Positions 16,354 through 25,806 are shown, numbered from the stretch's first letter. The stretch is DNA of 64,000 nucleotides from Gynuella sunshinyii YC6258 (GCF_000940805.1 NZ_CP007142.1:6238593-6302592); one strand, 5' to 3'. Translations and numbers: made by a program. Notes: generated from the sequence alone by a model not told the origin.

Positions 16354-17040
16354 TCAATCAAACTTGGCATTTTGATCATAATTACAAAGTTCCTGATCAA
16401 GTAAATTTAAGTTTGATGAACAACTCCACTCAATGGTGGTACCACCCAGTGTAAATCTGGGAGTCAGTATTATGGTTGTATTCTCACCTAATTTTTTATT
16501 TCCTTTAATCTTAATGACTCCGTTGTCTATCTTTAGATCACTGATCCTATTACTGTTACGCATTTGTTCGCGCTCAAAACCGATATCCTCAAGTCTTTTT
16601 GGAAATTCTCCCATATCCTGAACATACATAAGCGTTTGTACTCTAAAGGGAGAAACCGCCGCCATTGCTTGTGCAAAATTAACCTTAAGCTGATATATAT
16701 CCATCTCAGAATCAGAAGGCGTTCCTGGATTTACGACAATTGGAGTACTACTGGATACCATATTACTGCATCTCCATCCCCAATCAATTTGCTTCTGGAC
16801 GAAGCTTTCGGCCTTTTCTTCACAAAACCCAGTTTTATTGGTCGCGCGCCATAAAGTTTCTGTTGTGCCCTCTTTTTTGTACCTTACCTCACAAGGCAAT
16901 TTACTTTCTTGATTTTGGTAGATAATCGAGACAACACGTTCTTGCTGCCCAAAAGTACACAAGTATGTTTCATCTGAAAGTGCAAGGTTTGATATAAAAA
17001 TCAAAACAAAAACTGATAATTTAAAAAAATTTCCGGTCAT
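16354..17040 (-). CDS. Exported protein with C-terminal pilin-like domain
   Basis: 228 residues. The N-terminal 22 residues are a classical signal peptide (FFKLSVFVLIFISNLALSDE). Residues about 24-110 are a Cys-containing globular part of unknown type. The last 120 resemble the globular half of type IV major pilins (NFAQAMAAVSPFRVQTLMYV, FPKRLEDIGF, ISDLKIDNGVIKIKG, then the closing W-x-C...L-C disulfide pair). There is no prepilin cleavage motif or N-terminal pilin helix, so it should be soluble and periplasmic, not a filament subunit. Confidence 0.7.
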   Translation of the reverse strand: MTGNFFKLSVFVLIFISNLALSDETYLCTFGQQERVVSIIYQNQESKLPCEVRYKKEGTTETLWRATNKTGFCEEKAESFVQKQIDWGWRCSNMVSSSTPIVVNPGTPSDSEMDIYQLKVNFAQAMAAVSPFRVQTLMYVQDMGEFPKRLEDIGFEREQMRNSNRISDLKIDNGVIKIKGNKKLGENTTIILTPRFTLGGTTIEWSCSSNLNLLDQELCNYDQNAKFD

Positions 17041-17137
17041 ACCTGTATGCTCTCCGTTTATATTTTTTTCAGTTACAACACCAACCAAGCGTAAAAAGGT
17101 GCATTAGAAATAATATTATGCTTAACGATCAATCACG

Positions 17138-17494
17138 TTAATCAGAGAAGCATATTTTATTGTTATCCAAATCTCTGACATACGCCGAAAAACGAGGCCC
17201 TCGTTGACCCGGTTCACCTTCACAGCTGCCACCCAATTGAATTGCCTTATTATAAAATCTTGTGACATCTTCAGTACTGCCAACACTGAAACCAATCATT
17301 GTACCGTTCCCATGGGTCGCTGGATTCTCATCAAAGGGAATCGCTACGGCAAAGGCGAAATCCTCACCCAGCCAATATGTCATTCTCTCTGTCGGTACCA
17401 CTTTGTGAAGCCCGGAGGTTTCAAACAGTGCGTCATAGAACTCAATCGCGGCATCCATGTTGTTTGTGCCAACCACAAAATAATTCATTTTCAT
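17138..17494 (-). CDS. VOC family protein (glyoxalase/bleomycin-resistance fold)
   Basis: 118 residues with the two beta-alpha-beta-beta-beta units of the vicinal oxygen chelate fold (YFVVGTNNMDAAIEFYDALF; TMIGFSVGSTEDVTRFYNKA; FSAYVRDLDNNKICFS). Substrate unknown. Single gene. Confidence 0.88.
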   Translation of the reverse strand: MKMNYFVVGTNNMDAAIEFYDALFETSGLHKVVPTERMTYWLGEDFAFAVAIPFDENPATHGNGTMIGFSVGSTEDVTRFYNKAIQLGGSCEGEPGQRGPRFSAYVRDLDNNKICFSD

Positions 17495-17879
17495 CATTTA
17501 ATACCTGTTGGTGAATAACTGATTGAATATACCTCTCCCTCCTGACAGAAACTGTCAGGAGCCATGACCACCGGCATCAATCGAGCAGTCTTGTCGCGTA
17601 ACAGCGACTGCAACCCATTCAGCCATCTTTTGGGTTTCTCTCAGAATCCACGTTTCTATGCATCCCGGCAATGTGGCCGTCCAATGCCACCTTGATCAAA
17701 ACTCATTCACAAGAGCGAGATTCCCTCTGGGCCAGCAAATATCAAACCAGGAGATTGGCATATTGTTTACGAAAAGTGTCATTGACGCCACTCGCGGGAA
17801 TTCAGCCAATTGCTGATACTAGCCGAAGGATCGAACACCCAATAGCCCGACACGTCATCATCAAATAAAAAGGACACCT
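17495..17879 (+). other. Intergenic region with a perfect 9-bp inverted repeat
   Basis: No supported gene in 385 bases. A perfect stem TCCTGACAG / CTGTCAGGA with a 3-base loop lies at 17540-17560, just upstream of the VOC gene (minus) and 320 bases ahead of the exporter gene (plus). It may be an operator or terminator remnant. Confidence 0.5.
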
Positions 17880-18788
17880 ATGGAAATCCATCGAAAAGTC
17901 GTCACCACCGCTGGCATTGCACTTGTTTCCATCTATAGCATTCAGTTTGTGGCAGCACGGTTCAGCCTTCAGGGAGATATTTCGGCAACGGGTTTAACCA
18001 TTATCCGGTTTCTGGTCGCCGGTATGATGTATCTTCCCTATCTTGTGTTTGGAAACGGAATGTCAAAGTTTCTGAGGCTGGGGATATTCAGGATTCTGGT
18101 ACTCACCGTGTTCGCCGGCTTTCCCTATCTTTATGTCATTAATACCGGCATTTCATTAACTTCGGCGGGCTACGTTGCCGCCGTAGGTCCGGGTTCAATC
18201 GTATTATTTTCGCTGTTACTGTCATTCGTGCTGCTAAGAGAAAAACCGGACTTGATATCCTGGACCAGCACTCTGGCGATTACCTTGGGCATCATGCTGT
18301 TTGTCTTCAATACTTTTCTGGTTGAAACCATATCCCTGATGGGAACCATGCTATTTATTTTACAAGGCTTCATGTTCTCAATGTATGGTGTTCTGATAAA
18401 ACGCTGGGGTGTAGACGCAATCCTGGGAACCGCCGTTGTTTCAATCACCTCCTGTATCCCGGCTCTTTATTTTTTGGTAACCACTGACACCGGAATTTTT
18501 CAGGCGTCAACCTCAGAATTGATCAGCCAGGCCATTATTCAGGGCGTTCTGGCAGGTGCCGCTTCTGTTTTTCTTTACAGCTTTATCGTTCATCAGTTAG
18601 GACCACAACGAGCATCGCTGTTTATGCCCAGCGTTCCCATCATTACGACATTAGGCGGATATTATTTTTTAGGAGAAACCCTTACGGTTATTCAAGTGTT
18701 AGGAGTGGCTGCCATGGTGTTTGGTATGGCAGCACCTGGCATTTTGGTCTTCTGGAATAACCGGATTGCACTTCACACAACGCGGTAA
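17880..18788 (+). CDS. EamA/DMT family exporter
   Basis: 302 residues with ten predicted membrane helices in two EamA repeats (TGISLTSAGYVAAVGPGSIV and LGPQRASLFMPSVPIITTLG are the conserved Pro/Gly helices). The family exports amino acids and small metabolites. It leads a run of five genes with oxidoreductases and may export their product (inference). Confidence 0.9.
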   Translation: MEIHRKVVTTAGIALVSIYSIQFVAARFSLQGDISATGLTIIRFLVAGMMYLPYLVFGNGMSKFLRLGIFRILVLTVFAGFPYLYVINTGISLTSAGYVAAVGPGSIVLFSLLLSFVLLREKPDLISWTSTLAITLGIMLFVFNTFLVETISLMGTMLFILQGFMFSMYGVLIKRWGVDAILGTAVVSITSCIPALYFLVTTDTGIFQASTSELISQAIIQGVLAGAASVFLYSFIVHQLGPQRASLFMPSVPIITTLGGYYFLGETLTVIQVLGVAAMVFGMAAPGILVFWNNRIALHTTR

Positions 18789-18817
18789 AAATATTGTTTC
18801 AGAAAAGGACATATTAA

Positions 18818-19609
18818 ATGAATATGATAACAATACCTCGTACTGATTGGATCGATAATGGTAGTAGTGAACTCTCTCGAACATCAATTTCTCAACTATT
18901 TGAAGGAGACATTCCATTCATTCATCTCGAAGAATTTGCGACTCCGGATGAGTGCGAAAAACTTGTTCTCTGTGCAGTAAAAGAGGGATTTAGCTCATAT
19001 AGAGGAGTTGAACCGATCATCAACCGTATAGGCAACACTGTATTCGAATACAACAGCATTTCAAGAAAAGAATACTTCGAAAAGAACCAGGAGCTGGTTC
19101 AAATTCAAAATAGAATATTTGAAGCGTCTTTCAATCCTCTCACCAGATTCATGAACCTACTACAGTCTCGGCTAAAGAAAAAAGTATATATCCCAAAAAA
19201 TTCGGAGGAGATGTCGTATTACGCTGGTTTGATTCGCCGCATCGAAGAAGGGACATTACTACATGTTGATTACGCTCCCGGAGAACAACCCGAATGGGAA
19301 ATAGCGACAATCACCGGGCAATTAGCTTGGAACCTTTATCTTCGAATCTCAGAAGAAAAAAGTGGGAAAACGCATATCTTTAACAGGCAATGGAAAAGTT
19401 CAGACAATTCGGAAAAAGAAGGAATCTATGGATATAACCGTCGCGTGCTCAGAGATGCGAAAGAAGCCGTATTTAGCCCATCTATCGGTGATATTTTTAT
19501 TTTTAACACACGTAACTTTCACTATGTAGAGCCAGCAGAAGGCGAGCGAGTGACATTTACATCGGCAATTGGACAAACTCGTAACGATGAGTTGATTTTA
19601 TGGTCGTAA
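18818..19609 (+). CDS. 2OG-Fe(II) oxygenase (prolyl-4-hydroxylase-like)
   Basis: 263 residues. The iron-binding facial triad is visible: H-x-D in LLHVDYAP near residue 150 and the distal His in IFNTRNFHYVEP near residue 231, with the 2-oxoglutarate-binding Arg in EGERVTFT. It would hydroxylate or desaturate a small molecule or peptidyl side chain using oxygen and 2-oxoglutarate. It overlaps the next gene by 10 bases. AT-richer than the surrounding chromosome. Confidence 0.8.
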   Translation: MNMITIPRTDWIDNGSSELSRTSISQLFEGDIPFIHLEEFATPDECEKLVLCAVKEGFSSYRGVEPIINRIGNTVFEYNSISRKEYFEKNQELVQIQNRIFEASFNPLTRFMNLLQSRLKKKVYIPKNSEEMSYYAGLIRRIEEGTLLHVDYAPGEQPEWEIATITGQLAWNLYLRISEEKSGKTHIFNRQWKSSDNSEKEGIYGYNRRVLRDAKEAVFSPSIGDIFIFNTRNFHYVEPAEGERVTFTSAIGQTRNDELILWS

Positions 19610-20718
19610 CTAATAATTCCGGACCTTTGGCAGCAGTGCTTACAGGTCCAGGTGAACCTATTACCCTCCATAATTTCGCAAAACCAAACGTAAAACGAGG
19701 TGAAGTTTTGCTTCACACTATGTATTCCGAAGTTTGCGGAACAGACGTCCATATCCAGCAGGGTAAACTCGCAGGAGTGCCATATCCCATTATTCCAGGG
19801 CACTTTGCGGTGGGGACAGTCGAAGAAACGGGCGGAGACGTACAATCTGTTTCAGGACGACCTATTATCCGGGGAGATATCGTCACATTCCTCGATGTTC
19901 ATGCGACATGTCATCGCTGCTGGCAATGCCAGGTAAACAAAGCACCAACAAAATGTCCTTCCAGAAAGGTCTATGGCGTCTCCCATTCCTCGAATGAAGG
20001 ATTGCTGGGCGGATGGTCTGAAATGATTTTACTCCAAAATGACGTCGCCATAACACACCTTCCTGAAAACGTATCTCCTCTTAGATTCATTGCTGGTGGA
20101 TGCGCCATGCCAACTGCCGTACACGCCGTTGAACGAGGAAAGGTCGGACTTGGAGATATCGTCGTCGTACAAGGTGCAGGCCCGGTCGGTCTGTGCACAG
20201 GAATCGTTGCATATCATTCTGGTGCCAGAGTATTGATTGCGGATAAATCAACCGTGAGGCTTGAAGCCGCTCATACACTAGGTTTTGAGGTGCTGGATCT
20301 TTCCACCTCTGACAATGCGCAGTCGTTGTTGGAGTACGCAACCCAAGGCCAAAGAGCCGATGTTGTGATAGAAGCAACTGGATCGCCCAGCGCAATTCAA
20401 AGCGGAATAAGCTTAGTACGTGACGCAGGCAGATATGTCGTGGTGGGGCACTATTCCGATGCAGGAAGTACAACCATCAACCCTCATCTGGACATCAATA
20501 AAAAACACCTTGAGATTTTAGGCACCTGGGGAGTGGAATACATCCACTTTCATAAAGCTATTGGATTACTCGCACGAAAAGAACTGACCCCCAGCGGTAT
20601 AAAAATAGAGGATGCCATGACAACTATTTACCCACTGCATGAAGTAAATAAAGCTCTTTCGGATGTTCGCGAACGGCGAGTTGTCAAAGCTGTTATTTGT
20701 GCAAATTCAGGAGACTAA
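19600..20718 (+). CDS. Zinc-dependent alcohol dehydrogenase (MDR family)
   Basis: 372 residues. Catalytic zinc ligands: Cys in SEVCGTDVH and the IPGH His/Glu region (FAVGTVEE). The structural zinc loop has CHRCWQC...C. The nucleotide-binding motif is VQGAGPVGLC, near residue 190. It oxidises or reduces an alcohol/aldehyde intermediate with NAD(P). Starts within the previous gene's last codons. Confidence 0.9.
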   Translation: MVVTNNSGPLAAVLTGPGEPITLHNFAKPNVKRGEVLLHTMYSEVCGTDVHIQQGKLAGVPYPIIPGHFAVGTVEETGGDVQSVSGRPIIRGDIVTFLDVHATCHRCWQCQVNKAPTKCPSRKVYGVSHSSNEGLLGGWSEMILLQNDVAITHLPENVSPLRFIAGGCAMPTAVHAVERGKVGLGDIVVVQGAGPVGLCTGIVAYHSGARVLIADKSTVRLEAAHTLGFEVLDLSTSDNAQSLLEYATQGQRADVVIEATGSPSAIQSGISLVRDAGRYVVVGHYSDAGSTTINPHLDINKKHLEILGTWGVEYIHFHKAIGLLARKELTPSGIKIEDAMTTIYPLHEVNKALSDVRERRVVKAVICANSGD

Positions 20719-20722
20719 AACC

Positions 20723-21562
20723 ATGTCATTAGAAGCACAGATAGGGTTTATAGGTATTGGCTCTATGGGAGAATCTATTCTTGCTGGTCTGATCCGCAGC
20801 AAGCATATAACAAAAGATTGTATTTCTGTTATCGGAAAAGGAACAAAACGCGCTGCCCATGTGGCACAACAGTATTCAGTGAAACACCAATCGTCTGTCA
20901 TAGAACTAGTACAGGAATGCAGCATAATTTTCTTATGTGTCAAGCCGAAAGATTTACCGTCGATAGGCAAACAACTAAATGAAATCGATCTCTCGGAAAA
21001 GCTCATTATCAGCACATTGGCAGGTGTATCGTCCAATACACTTCACCACATTTTTCCAAGTTCATACCTAGTAAGGTCAATTCCGAATATCGCGAGTGAA
21101 ATCTGTAAAGGCGTAACCATATGGTTCGCTCACGAGAGTACACCAAAACACATCACTAAATATGCGCATGACCTGTTAAGTGCGCTAGGTGACTCAATTG
21201 AAGTTGACTATGAACACAATATCGAACTTGCATCTCCCATCAGTGGTGCAGCTCCCGCTTTTATGGGACTTTTTGTCGAAGCTATGGTCGATGCAGCAGT
21301 TTACATTGGCCTGGAACGAAATTTATCCACTCAGCTTGTTTTACAGTCGCTCATGGGTAGCTGCGGCCTTATCCACGAAGCCAACGGAAAAGCCCATGAT
21401 GTTAGACATCGTGTTACCAGTCCAGGTGGATTAACCGCTGTATGTATGGCCAAGTTGGAAGCAGCCGGTTTTCGAACGGCCATCATGGATGCGGTTATCG
21501 CTGGCAGAGAAAAAACTGAGAAACTTGGACGATCAAACGATTTCCTCACCAAAGGAGACTAA
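20723..21562 (+). CDS. Pyrroline-5-carboxylate reductase-like protein (ProC family)
   Basis: 279 residues. Rossmann motif IGFIGIGSMGESILAGL at the N-terminus, the CVKPKD segment, VRSIPNIASEICKGVT, and the ProC-signature helix HDVRHRVTSPGGLTAVCMAKL near the C-terminus. The fold is clear; being inside an oxygenase/dehydrogenase cluster, it may act on a cyclic imine intermediate rather than in housekeeping proline synthesis. Start chosen at 20723, 4 bases after the previous stop. Confidence 0.88.
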   Translation: MSLEAQIGFIGIGSMGESILAGLIRSKHITKDCISVIGKGTKRAAHVAQQYSVKHQSSVIELVQECSIIFLCVKPKDLPSIGKQLNEIDLSEKLIISTLAGVSSNTLHHIFPSSYLVRSIPNIASEICKGVTIWFAHESTPKHITKYAHDLLSALGDSIEVDYEHNIELASPISGAAPAFMGLFVEAMVDAAVYIGLERNLSTQLVLQSLMGSCGLIHEANGKAHDVRHRVTSPGGLTAVCMAKLEAAGFRTAIMDAVIAGREKTEKLGRSNDFLTKGD

Positions 21563-21564
21563 TA

Positions 21565-22551
21565 ATGGAACAAGAACTTTATTGTCGTGGAGTAAAACTC
21601 AATCCATCACCGGAGTATCTCGGCGAGCTGCGTGACTCATCAAATATCCTTTCTGATGCGGATGCATTGAAGGCACGAATGGACGAAGAAGGATATCTGT
21701 TCTTCCCTGGTCTGATAGAACGAGAAAAAGTACTAAAAGCCCGCAGGGAAATTTTGTTGAAATACGCCACGATTGGCGAAATAGATAGCATCAACCATGA
21801 TGTAATGGATTCAATTCTGCAGAAAAAAAGTTTCATAGGTAACGTAAATCTTGTCGCATTTACCGAAAGTATCCGCCGAGGAGCAGCCTACGAAGATTTG
21901 ACCGAAGATATTCGTATCATGAATGTCTATGAAAAACTTCTCGGCGGTCCTGTCCGTACTTTCGAATTCAAATGGCCCAGGTTTGTACGACCTGGAGAGG
22001 GAACCGGTATCCATTCGGACAATATCTACGTCACCGGAGGAACGCAGAACGTTTGGACAACGTGGATCCCGATTGGCGATGTAGCACTGGAAGAGGGCCC
22101 TATTGTACTGCTGGAAAAGAGCCACAAATCACCTAAGTTAACAACGTACTGGGGCAAAGATGCCGATAAAGACAAAGTTGGCTGGCTTAGCGAAAACCCA
22201 ACCGGAGTTCAGAAATCAATTGGTGGTCGGTGGCTTACAGGAAACTTCAAAGCCGGTGATATTTTATGTTTCGATGTACGCTTGGTACATGCTTCTTTGG
22301 ATAACCGATCCTCCGTCAACCGTTGTCGTTTAACTTCAGATACCCGCTATCAACTACAGAGTGATCCACTCGATGAGAGATGGTACGGCGGCAACCTTAA
22401 CCCCCATGGAGGACAGATGAAAGTTTTCCTGCCGGGTATGGCACGCCAAGTTGGAAACCGCAAGTTTGAAGAGGAATGGAAACCTGTAGATGAATTTGGA
22501 CGCCTCGATATTTCCGCTGTAAATCCTGAAAGGCTGGTAACGGAAGAATAA
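21565..22551 (+). CDS. Phytanoyl-CoA dioxygenase (PhyH) family oxygenase
   Basis: 328 residues. An N-terminal DEEGYLFFPGLIEREKVLKA motif is typical of PhyH proteins. Iron ligands: H-S-D in GTGIHSDNIYV near residue 150 and His in VHASLDN near residue 244, with Arg in CRLTSDTRYQ for 2-oxoglutarate. Non-heme Fe(II)/2OG hydroxylase, second oxygenase of this gene run, 2 bases after the ProC-like gene. Confidence 0.88.
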   Translation: MEQELYCRGVKLNPSPEYLGELRDSSNILSDADALKARMDEEGYLFFPGLIEREKVLKARREILLKYATIGEIDSINHDVMDSILQKKSFIGNVNLVAFTESIRRGAAYEDLTEDIRIMNVYEKLLGGPVRTFEFKWPRFVRPGEGTGIHSDNIYVTGGTQNVWTTWIPIGDVALEEGPIVLLEKSHKSPKLTTYWGKDADKDKVGWLSENPTGVQKSIGGRWLTGNFKAGDILCFDVRLVHASLDNRSSVNRCRLTSDTRYQLQSDPLDERWYGGNLNPHGGQMKVFLPGMARQVGNRKFEEEWKPVDEFGRLDISAVNPERLVTEE

Positions 22552-22689
22552 CTCTCATTCATTGGAATGAGATAAAAAAATTGTTCATGCAGCATGGCAA
22601 CACACAGGGCGCGTTTTTTCGGTTTCATATGGATACACACGGCAAATTTGAGATAGGATTCAGATACGAGATTCCTCAGGAACAACACC

Positions 22690-23724
22690 ATGCCAGAGCG
22701 AAGCATTAAACAAACTGCCGGCCCTAAGGTCGTGTGTCTCATCGGAGACGAACTTCAAGCGTTTGAGTTTGGGATTGCCTATGAGGTTTTTGGAATGCCC
22801 CGTCCTGAACTCGGTTCTGATTGGTATCAGTTCGGGGTTTGCACGCTGTATCCTGGAGTGGTTCGTACCAGCGGAGGTATTGAGACCGTCATCCGCCAGG
22901 GCCTTGAAGCATTGGATGATGCTGATTTGATCATCATACCTGGCTGGCCGGATATGGAAGCAACCGTTCCGACCGCTGTGACAGACGCGCTTTTGGCGGC
23001 TTATTACCGTGGAGCCCGTCTGGTTTCCTTGTGTTCCGGCGTGGTGGTATTAGCACATACCGGACTATTGGATGGACGCAGGGCAACCACTCACTGGCGT
23101 TTTATCGAGACCATTGCCGAGCGCTTTCCAGCGGTGATCTTCGATGCCGATGTCCTCTACGTGGATTTGGGAAACATACAGACAGCCGCAGGCAGCGCGG
23201 CTGGCATAGACCTTTGCCTGCACATTGTCCGACAGGATTATGGTGTCGAAATTGCCAATTCAATTGCCCGGGGTCTCGTTATGCCTCCGCATCGCGAAGG
23301 CGGGCAATCGCAGTTCATACCACAACCGGTACCCAAAGGTTATGAAGCATCACGGCTGGGTTCTGTCATCGAGGTCATGCAGCGTAACCTGCATAAAGAG
23401 TTGCCGGTCAAAGAACTGGCGGATGAAGCGGGCATGAGTCTGCGCACATTTCAGCGCCGGTTTGAAGCCTTGACCGGCCTGCCTCCAAGTGTGTGGATCT
23501 TACATGAGAGATTGCATCTCGCCTGCCGGTTACTGGAAGCGGATCAGAGTATAAGTCTGGAAGAAGTGGCGCTGAAAAGCGGATTTGGAACCGTGCCGAC
23601 CATGAGGCATCATTTCCGGCAAAAAATGCAGGTCAGCCCGAGCCAGTATCGCAAAACATTTTCGCCGCTGCCGCCCCGTTCATTCCTGCCCGATGAATCC
23701 TTTGCCGGAACATTTCATGCCTGA
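22690..23724 (+). CDS. GlxA/FtrA-type transcriptional regulator (DJ-1-like plus AraC HTH)
   Basis: 344 residues. Residues 15-190 form a DJ-1/PfpI-like domain (LIIIPGWPD; nucleophile-elbow-like LVSLCSGVVVLAHTGLLDG; ATTHW). Residues 230-330 form an AraC double HTH (LADEAGMSLRTFQRRFEALT, LEEVALKSGFGTVPTMRHHF). Such regulators commonly control amino-acid-derivative or quaternary-amine catabolism. It follows the biosynthesis-like genes after 138 bases and may regulate them. Confidence 0.93.
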   Translation: MPERSIKQTAGPKVVCLIGDELQAFEFGIAYEVFGMPRPELGSDWYQFGVCTLYPGVVRTSGGIETVIRQGLEALDDADLIIIPGWPDMEATVPTAVTDALLAAYYRGARLVSLCSGVVVLAHTGLLDGRRATTHWRFIETIAERFPAVIFDADVLYVDLGNIQTAAGSAAGIDLCLHIVRQDYGVEIANSIARGLVMPPHREGGQSQFIPQPVPKGYEASRLGSVIEVMQRNLHKELPVKELADEAGMSLRTFQRRFEALTGLPPSVWILHERLHLACRLLEADQSISLEEVALKSGFGTVPTMRHHFRQKMQVSPSQYRKTFSPLPPRSFLPDESFAGTFHA

Positions 23725-23745
23725 GGCGTTTCCGATACCCACTGT

Positions 23746-23764
23746 TTTTCAGGTAGCCTGAAAA
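23746..23764. terminator. Stem-loop between convergent genes
   Basis: Perfect 8-bp inverted repeat (TTTTCAGG / CCTGAAAA, 3-base loop) 22 bases after the regulator gene and ahead of the minus-strand QorB-like stop. No T run on the plus strand; probable weak terminator. Confidence 0.4.
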
Positions 23765-23848
23765 CCATTCCCGCTATTCATAAGGGGCCACAACAACAGT
23801 GCAATTGAAACCACTCCCAATGCACTGTTGATATTTGCCTCGACCGGC

Positions 23849-24700
23849 TTACAGATATTCTCTGACCAGCTGACGCAGGGAAGCTGTCGGATGACCCGTC
23901 AATGCACTGATGGTATGGCTTTCATCGAACAGGCCACCTTTGGAAACACCGGTATCAGAGTTCGCCAGCAGGGCCGCAAACGGACCCGGCAGCCCGGCAC
24001 CTTCAAGCGCCTTGGCAAATTCAGCTTCTTCCATATCAATGTAGGAAATCTTTTTACCGGACTCTTCACTGATAATCGCGCACAACTCTGTCAGGGTATA
24101 ACTTTCATCGCCAGACAGTTCGTAAACTTTACCGGCTTGAGGAGCATCAAGGGTCAGCACCACTGCGGCGGCTTCCGCATAATCTTCACGGGCGGCAGAG
24201 CTGATTTTTCCATCTTTGGCACAGCCAATGAACCCGCCATTTGCCAAAGCCGGCGCAATGCTGACCAGATAATTTTCGGTATACCAGCCATTACGTAACA
24301 AAACATGAGGAATGCCGACTTCTTTCAGATAGGTTTCGGTGGCGACGTGCTCTTCTGCCAGCGCCAATGGCGAGCTATCTGCATGCAGCAGGCTGGTGTA
24401 GGCAATCAGCTCAACACCGGCCTGCTTGGCCGCATCAATCACATGTTTGTGCTGCTGTATACGCTGGCCCACTTCACTCGATGAAATCAATAATAGCTTG
24501 GTCACACCTTTCAGCGCCGTGACAAAGGTATCCGGTTGTGAGTAGTCCGCCTGACGAACTTCCACACCAAAATCCTGCAGAGTTTTGGCTTTATCCAGGT
24601 TACGGGCCAGCGCAATGATGTTATCCGCAGAGGTTTTCTGGAGTAGATGTTTGATGACCAATTGTCCCAACTGACCGGTCGCACCAGTAATTGCAATCAT
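23849..24700 (-). CDS. qorB: NAD(P)H:quinone oxidoreductase, QorB/NmrA-like SDR
   Basis: 283 residues of the atypical short-chain dehydrogenase family. It has an N-terminal IAITGATGQLGQLVIKHLL nucleotide motif, LLISSSEVGQRIQQHK, and the long C-terminal domain with YELSGDESYTLTEL. It reduces quinones or electrophilic carbonyls with NADPH. The start at 24700 was chosen over an upstream extension because it begins at the Rossmann strand. Divergent from an HxlR regulator, as in the known qorB/ytfG-ytfH arrangement. Confidence 0.9.
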   Translation of the reverse strand: MIAITGATGQLGQLVIKHLLQKTSADNIIALARNLDKAKTLQDFGVEVRQADYSQPDTFVTALKGVTKLLLISSSEVGQRIQQHKHVIDAAKQAGVELIAYTSLLHADSSPLALAEEHVATETYLKEVGIPHVLLRNGWYTENYLVSIAPALANGGFIGCAKDGKISSAAREDYAEAAAVVLTLDAPQAGKVYELSGDESYTLTELCAIISEESGKKISYIDMEEAEFAKALEGAGLPGPFAALLANSDTGVSKGGLFDESHTISALTGHPTASLRQLVREYL

Positions 24701-24767
24701 GGTTTTCTCCTGTTTTTTCTGAATTAACTCGATTTTGCATAGCTTGCCACTTATACTAACTAATTGT

Positions 24768-24779
24768 AAGTACGTACTT
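24768..24779. promoter_or_regulatory. Perfect palindrome in the qorB/hxlR divergent promoter
   Basis: AAGTACGTACTT, a 12-base perfect palindrome between the two divergent genes. HxlR regulators bind short palindromes in such intergenic regions, so this is the likely operator (inference). Confidence 0.6.
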
Positions 24780-24825
24780 TTTGGTAAGTATGAAATTTTA
24801 ATCCGGGCTAAACGGAGAAATAGCC

Positions 24826-25248
24826 ATGAGCAGACGCAGTAAAGAAAGTCAGGGGGATTCATTAACCCAAAAATTCAGACGAGGTGACGTGCTTGCCAAA
24901 GAATGCCCTTCTCGCGGTGTGTTACAGGATGTGACCAGCCGTTGGGGGGTTCTCATTCTGTTTGCTCTGCTGGGTGGCACCCATCGTTTCAGCGAACTCC
25001 GAAAAAAAATTACCGGAGTCAGTGAAAAAATGCTGTCACAAACCTTACAGGCATTAGAAAACGATGGTTTCGTGAAGCGCATTGCGCATCCGGTTATTCC
25101 ACCGCATGTTGAATATCAACTCACCGATACCGGCGTCGAAGTGGCGCGCAGAGTTGAAGAACTGGTGAACTGGATCGAGGTAAATATTGGAGACATTGTC
25201 GTCGCACAGAATCAATACGATGAGCGCAAAGCAAGTAACGGACGCTGA
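24826..25248 (+). CDS. HxlR family transcriptional regulator (QorR/YtfH type)
   Basis: 140 residues, winged helix. Family landmarks: CPSRGVLQDVTSRWGVLILF, the HRFSELRKKITGVSEKMLSQ recognition region, and the wing VEYQLTDTG. The early Cys in AKECPSR is the position used as a redox or electrophile sensor in many family members. Likely represses the divergent qorB gene and itself. Confidence 0.93.
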   Translation: MSRRSKESQGDSLTQKFRRGDVLAKECPSRGVLQDVTSRWGVLILFALLGGTHRFSELRKKITGVSEKMLSQTLQALENDGFVKRIAHPVIPPHVEYQLTDTGVEVARRVEELVNWIEVNIGDIVVAQNQYDERKASNGR

Positions 25249-25273
25249 CCAACGCCCAAACCACCGGCAAAGT

Positions 25274-25806
25274 TCAGAGGTTTCTCGCCACTCTGAAACC
25301 CAAATCATCAATAGTGTAGGTAGGATGGCTCCTTCTGCGGTTACTCGCCAGACAGCCCCGGGACTCATCCGCCCAGCCGCCGCCTCTGAAAATCCGGTAA
25401 GAACCATACACCTCGGGATCATACACATCCCAGCGCCATTCCCAGACGTTACCGAGCATGTCATGCAGACCAAACTCATTGGCCGCTTTCTGCCCGACCG
25501 GATGAGTGGACTGATCGGAGTTATCGGCATACCAGGCGATGTTCTCGACAGGGCCGTATTGCGCAGCGCTTGAGTTGGCGCGGCAGGCGTATTCCCATTC
25601 GCCATCGGTCGGCAAACGATAGCCATCTGCATCCGGAATCACGCTAACCGTTTCACCATCAACCTGGTAGTAGCACTTGAGTCCTGACAGGCTAGAAAGT
25701 TGATTACAAAACTGAATGGCATCCAACCACGAAACACTCTCCACCGGATGACCAGCATGCTGAAAGGTGGAAGGATTAACCTCCATCACCTGCCGATACA
25801 TCAACA
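25274..25806 (-). pseudogene. SUMF1/formylglycine-generating-enzyme-like protein, N-terminus lost
   Basis: About 176 residues of the sulfatase-modifying-factor fold: MEVNPSTFQHAGHPVESVSW, YRLPTDGEWEYACRA, EFGLHDMLGNVWEWRWD, RIFRGGGWADES and LGFRVARNL. The frame enters directly from the mobile-element end at about 25808, so the first 50 or more residues of the domain, including any export signal, are missing. No active-site Cys pair is evident, so it is more like non-catalytic family members. Truncated by insertion. Confidence 0.8.

Noticed and set aside
17671-17868. 65-codon open frame ahead of the EamA exporter
   Set aside because: No homology, no ribosome site, Arg/Ser-rich composition; likely chance.
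22553-22572. TCTCATTC/GAATGAGA hairpin after the PhyH gene as a terminator
   Set aside because: It is followed by A residues, not T, on the coding strand; termination of the plus-strand operon not supported.
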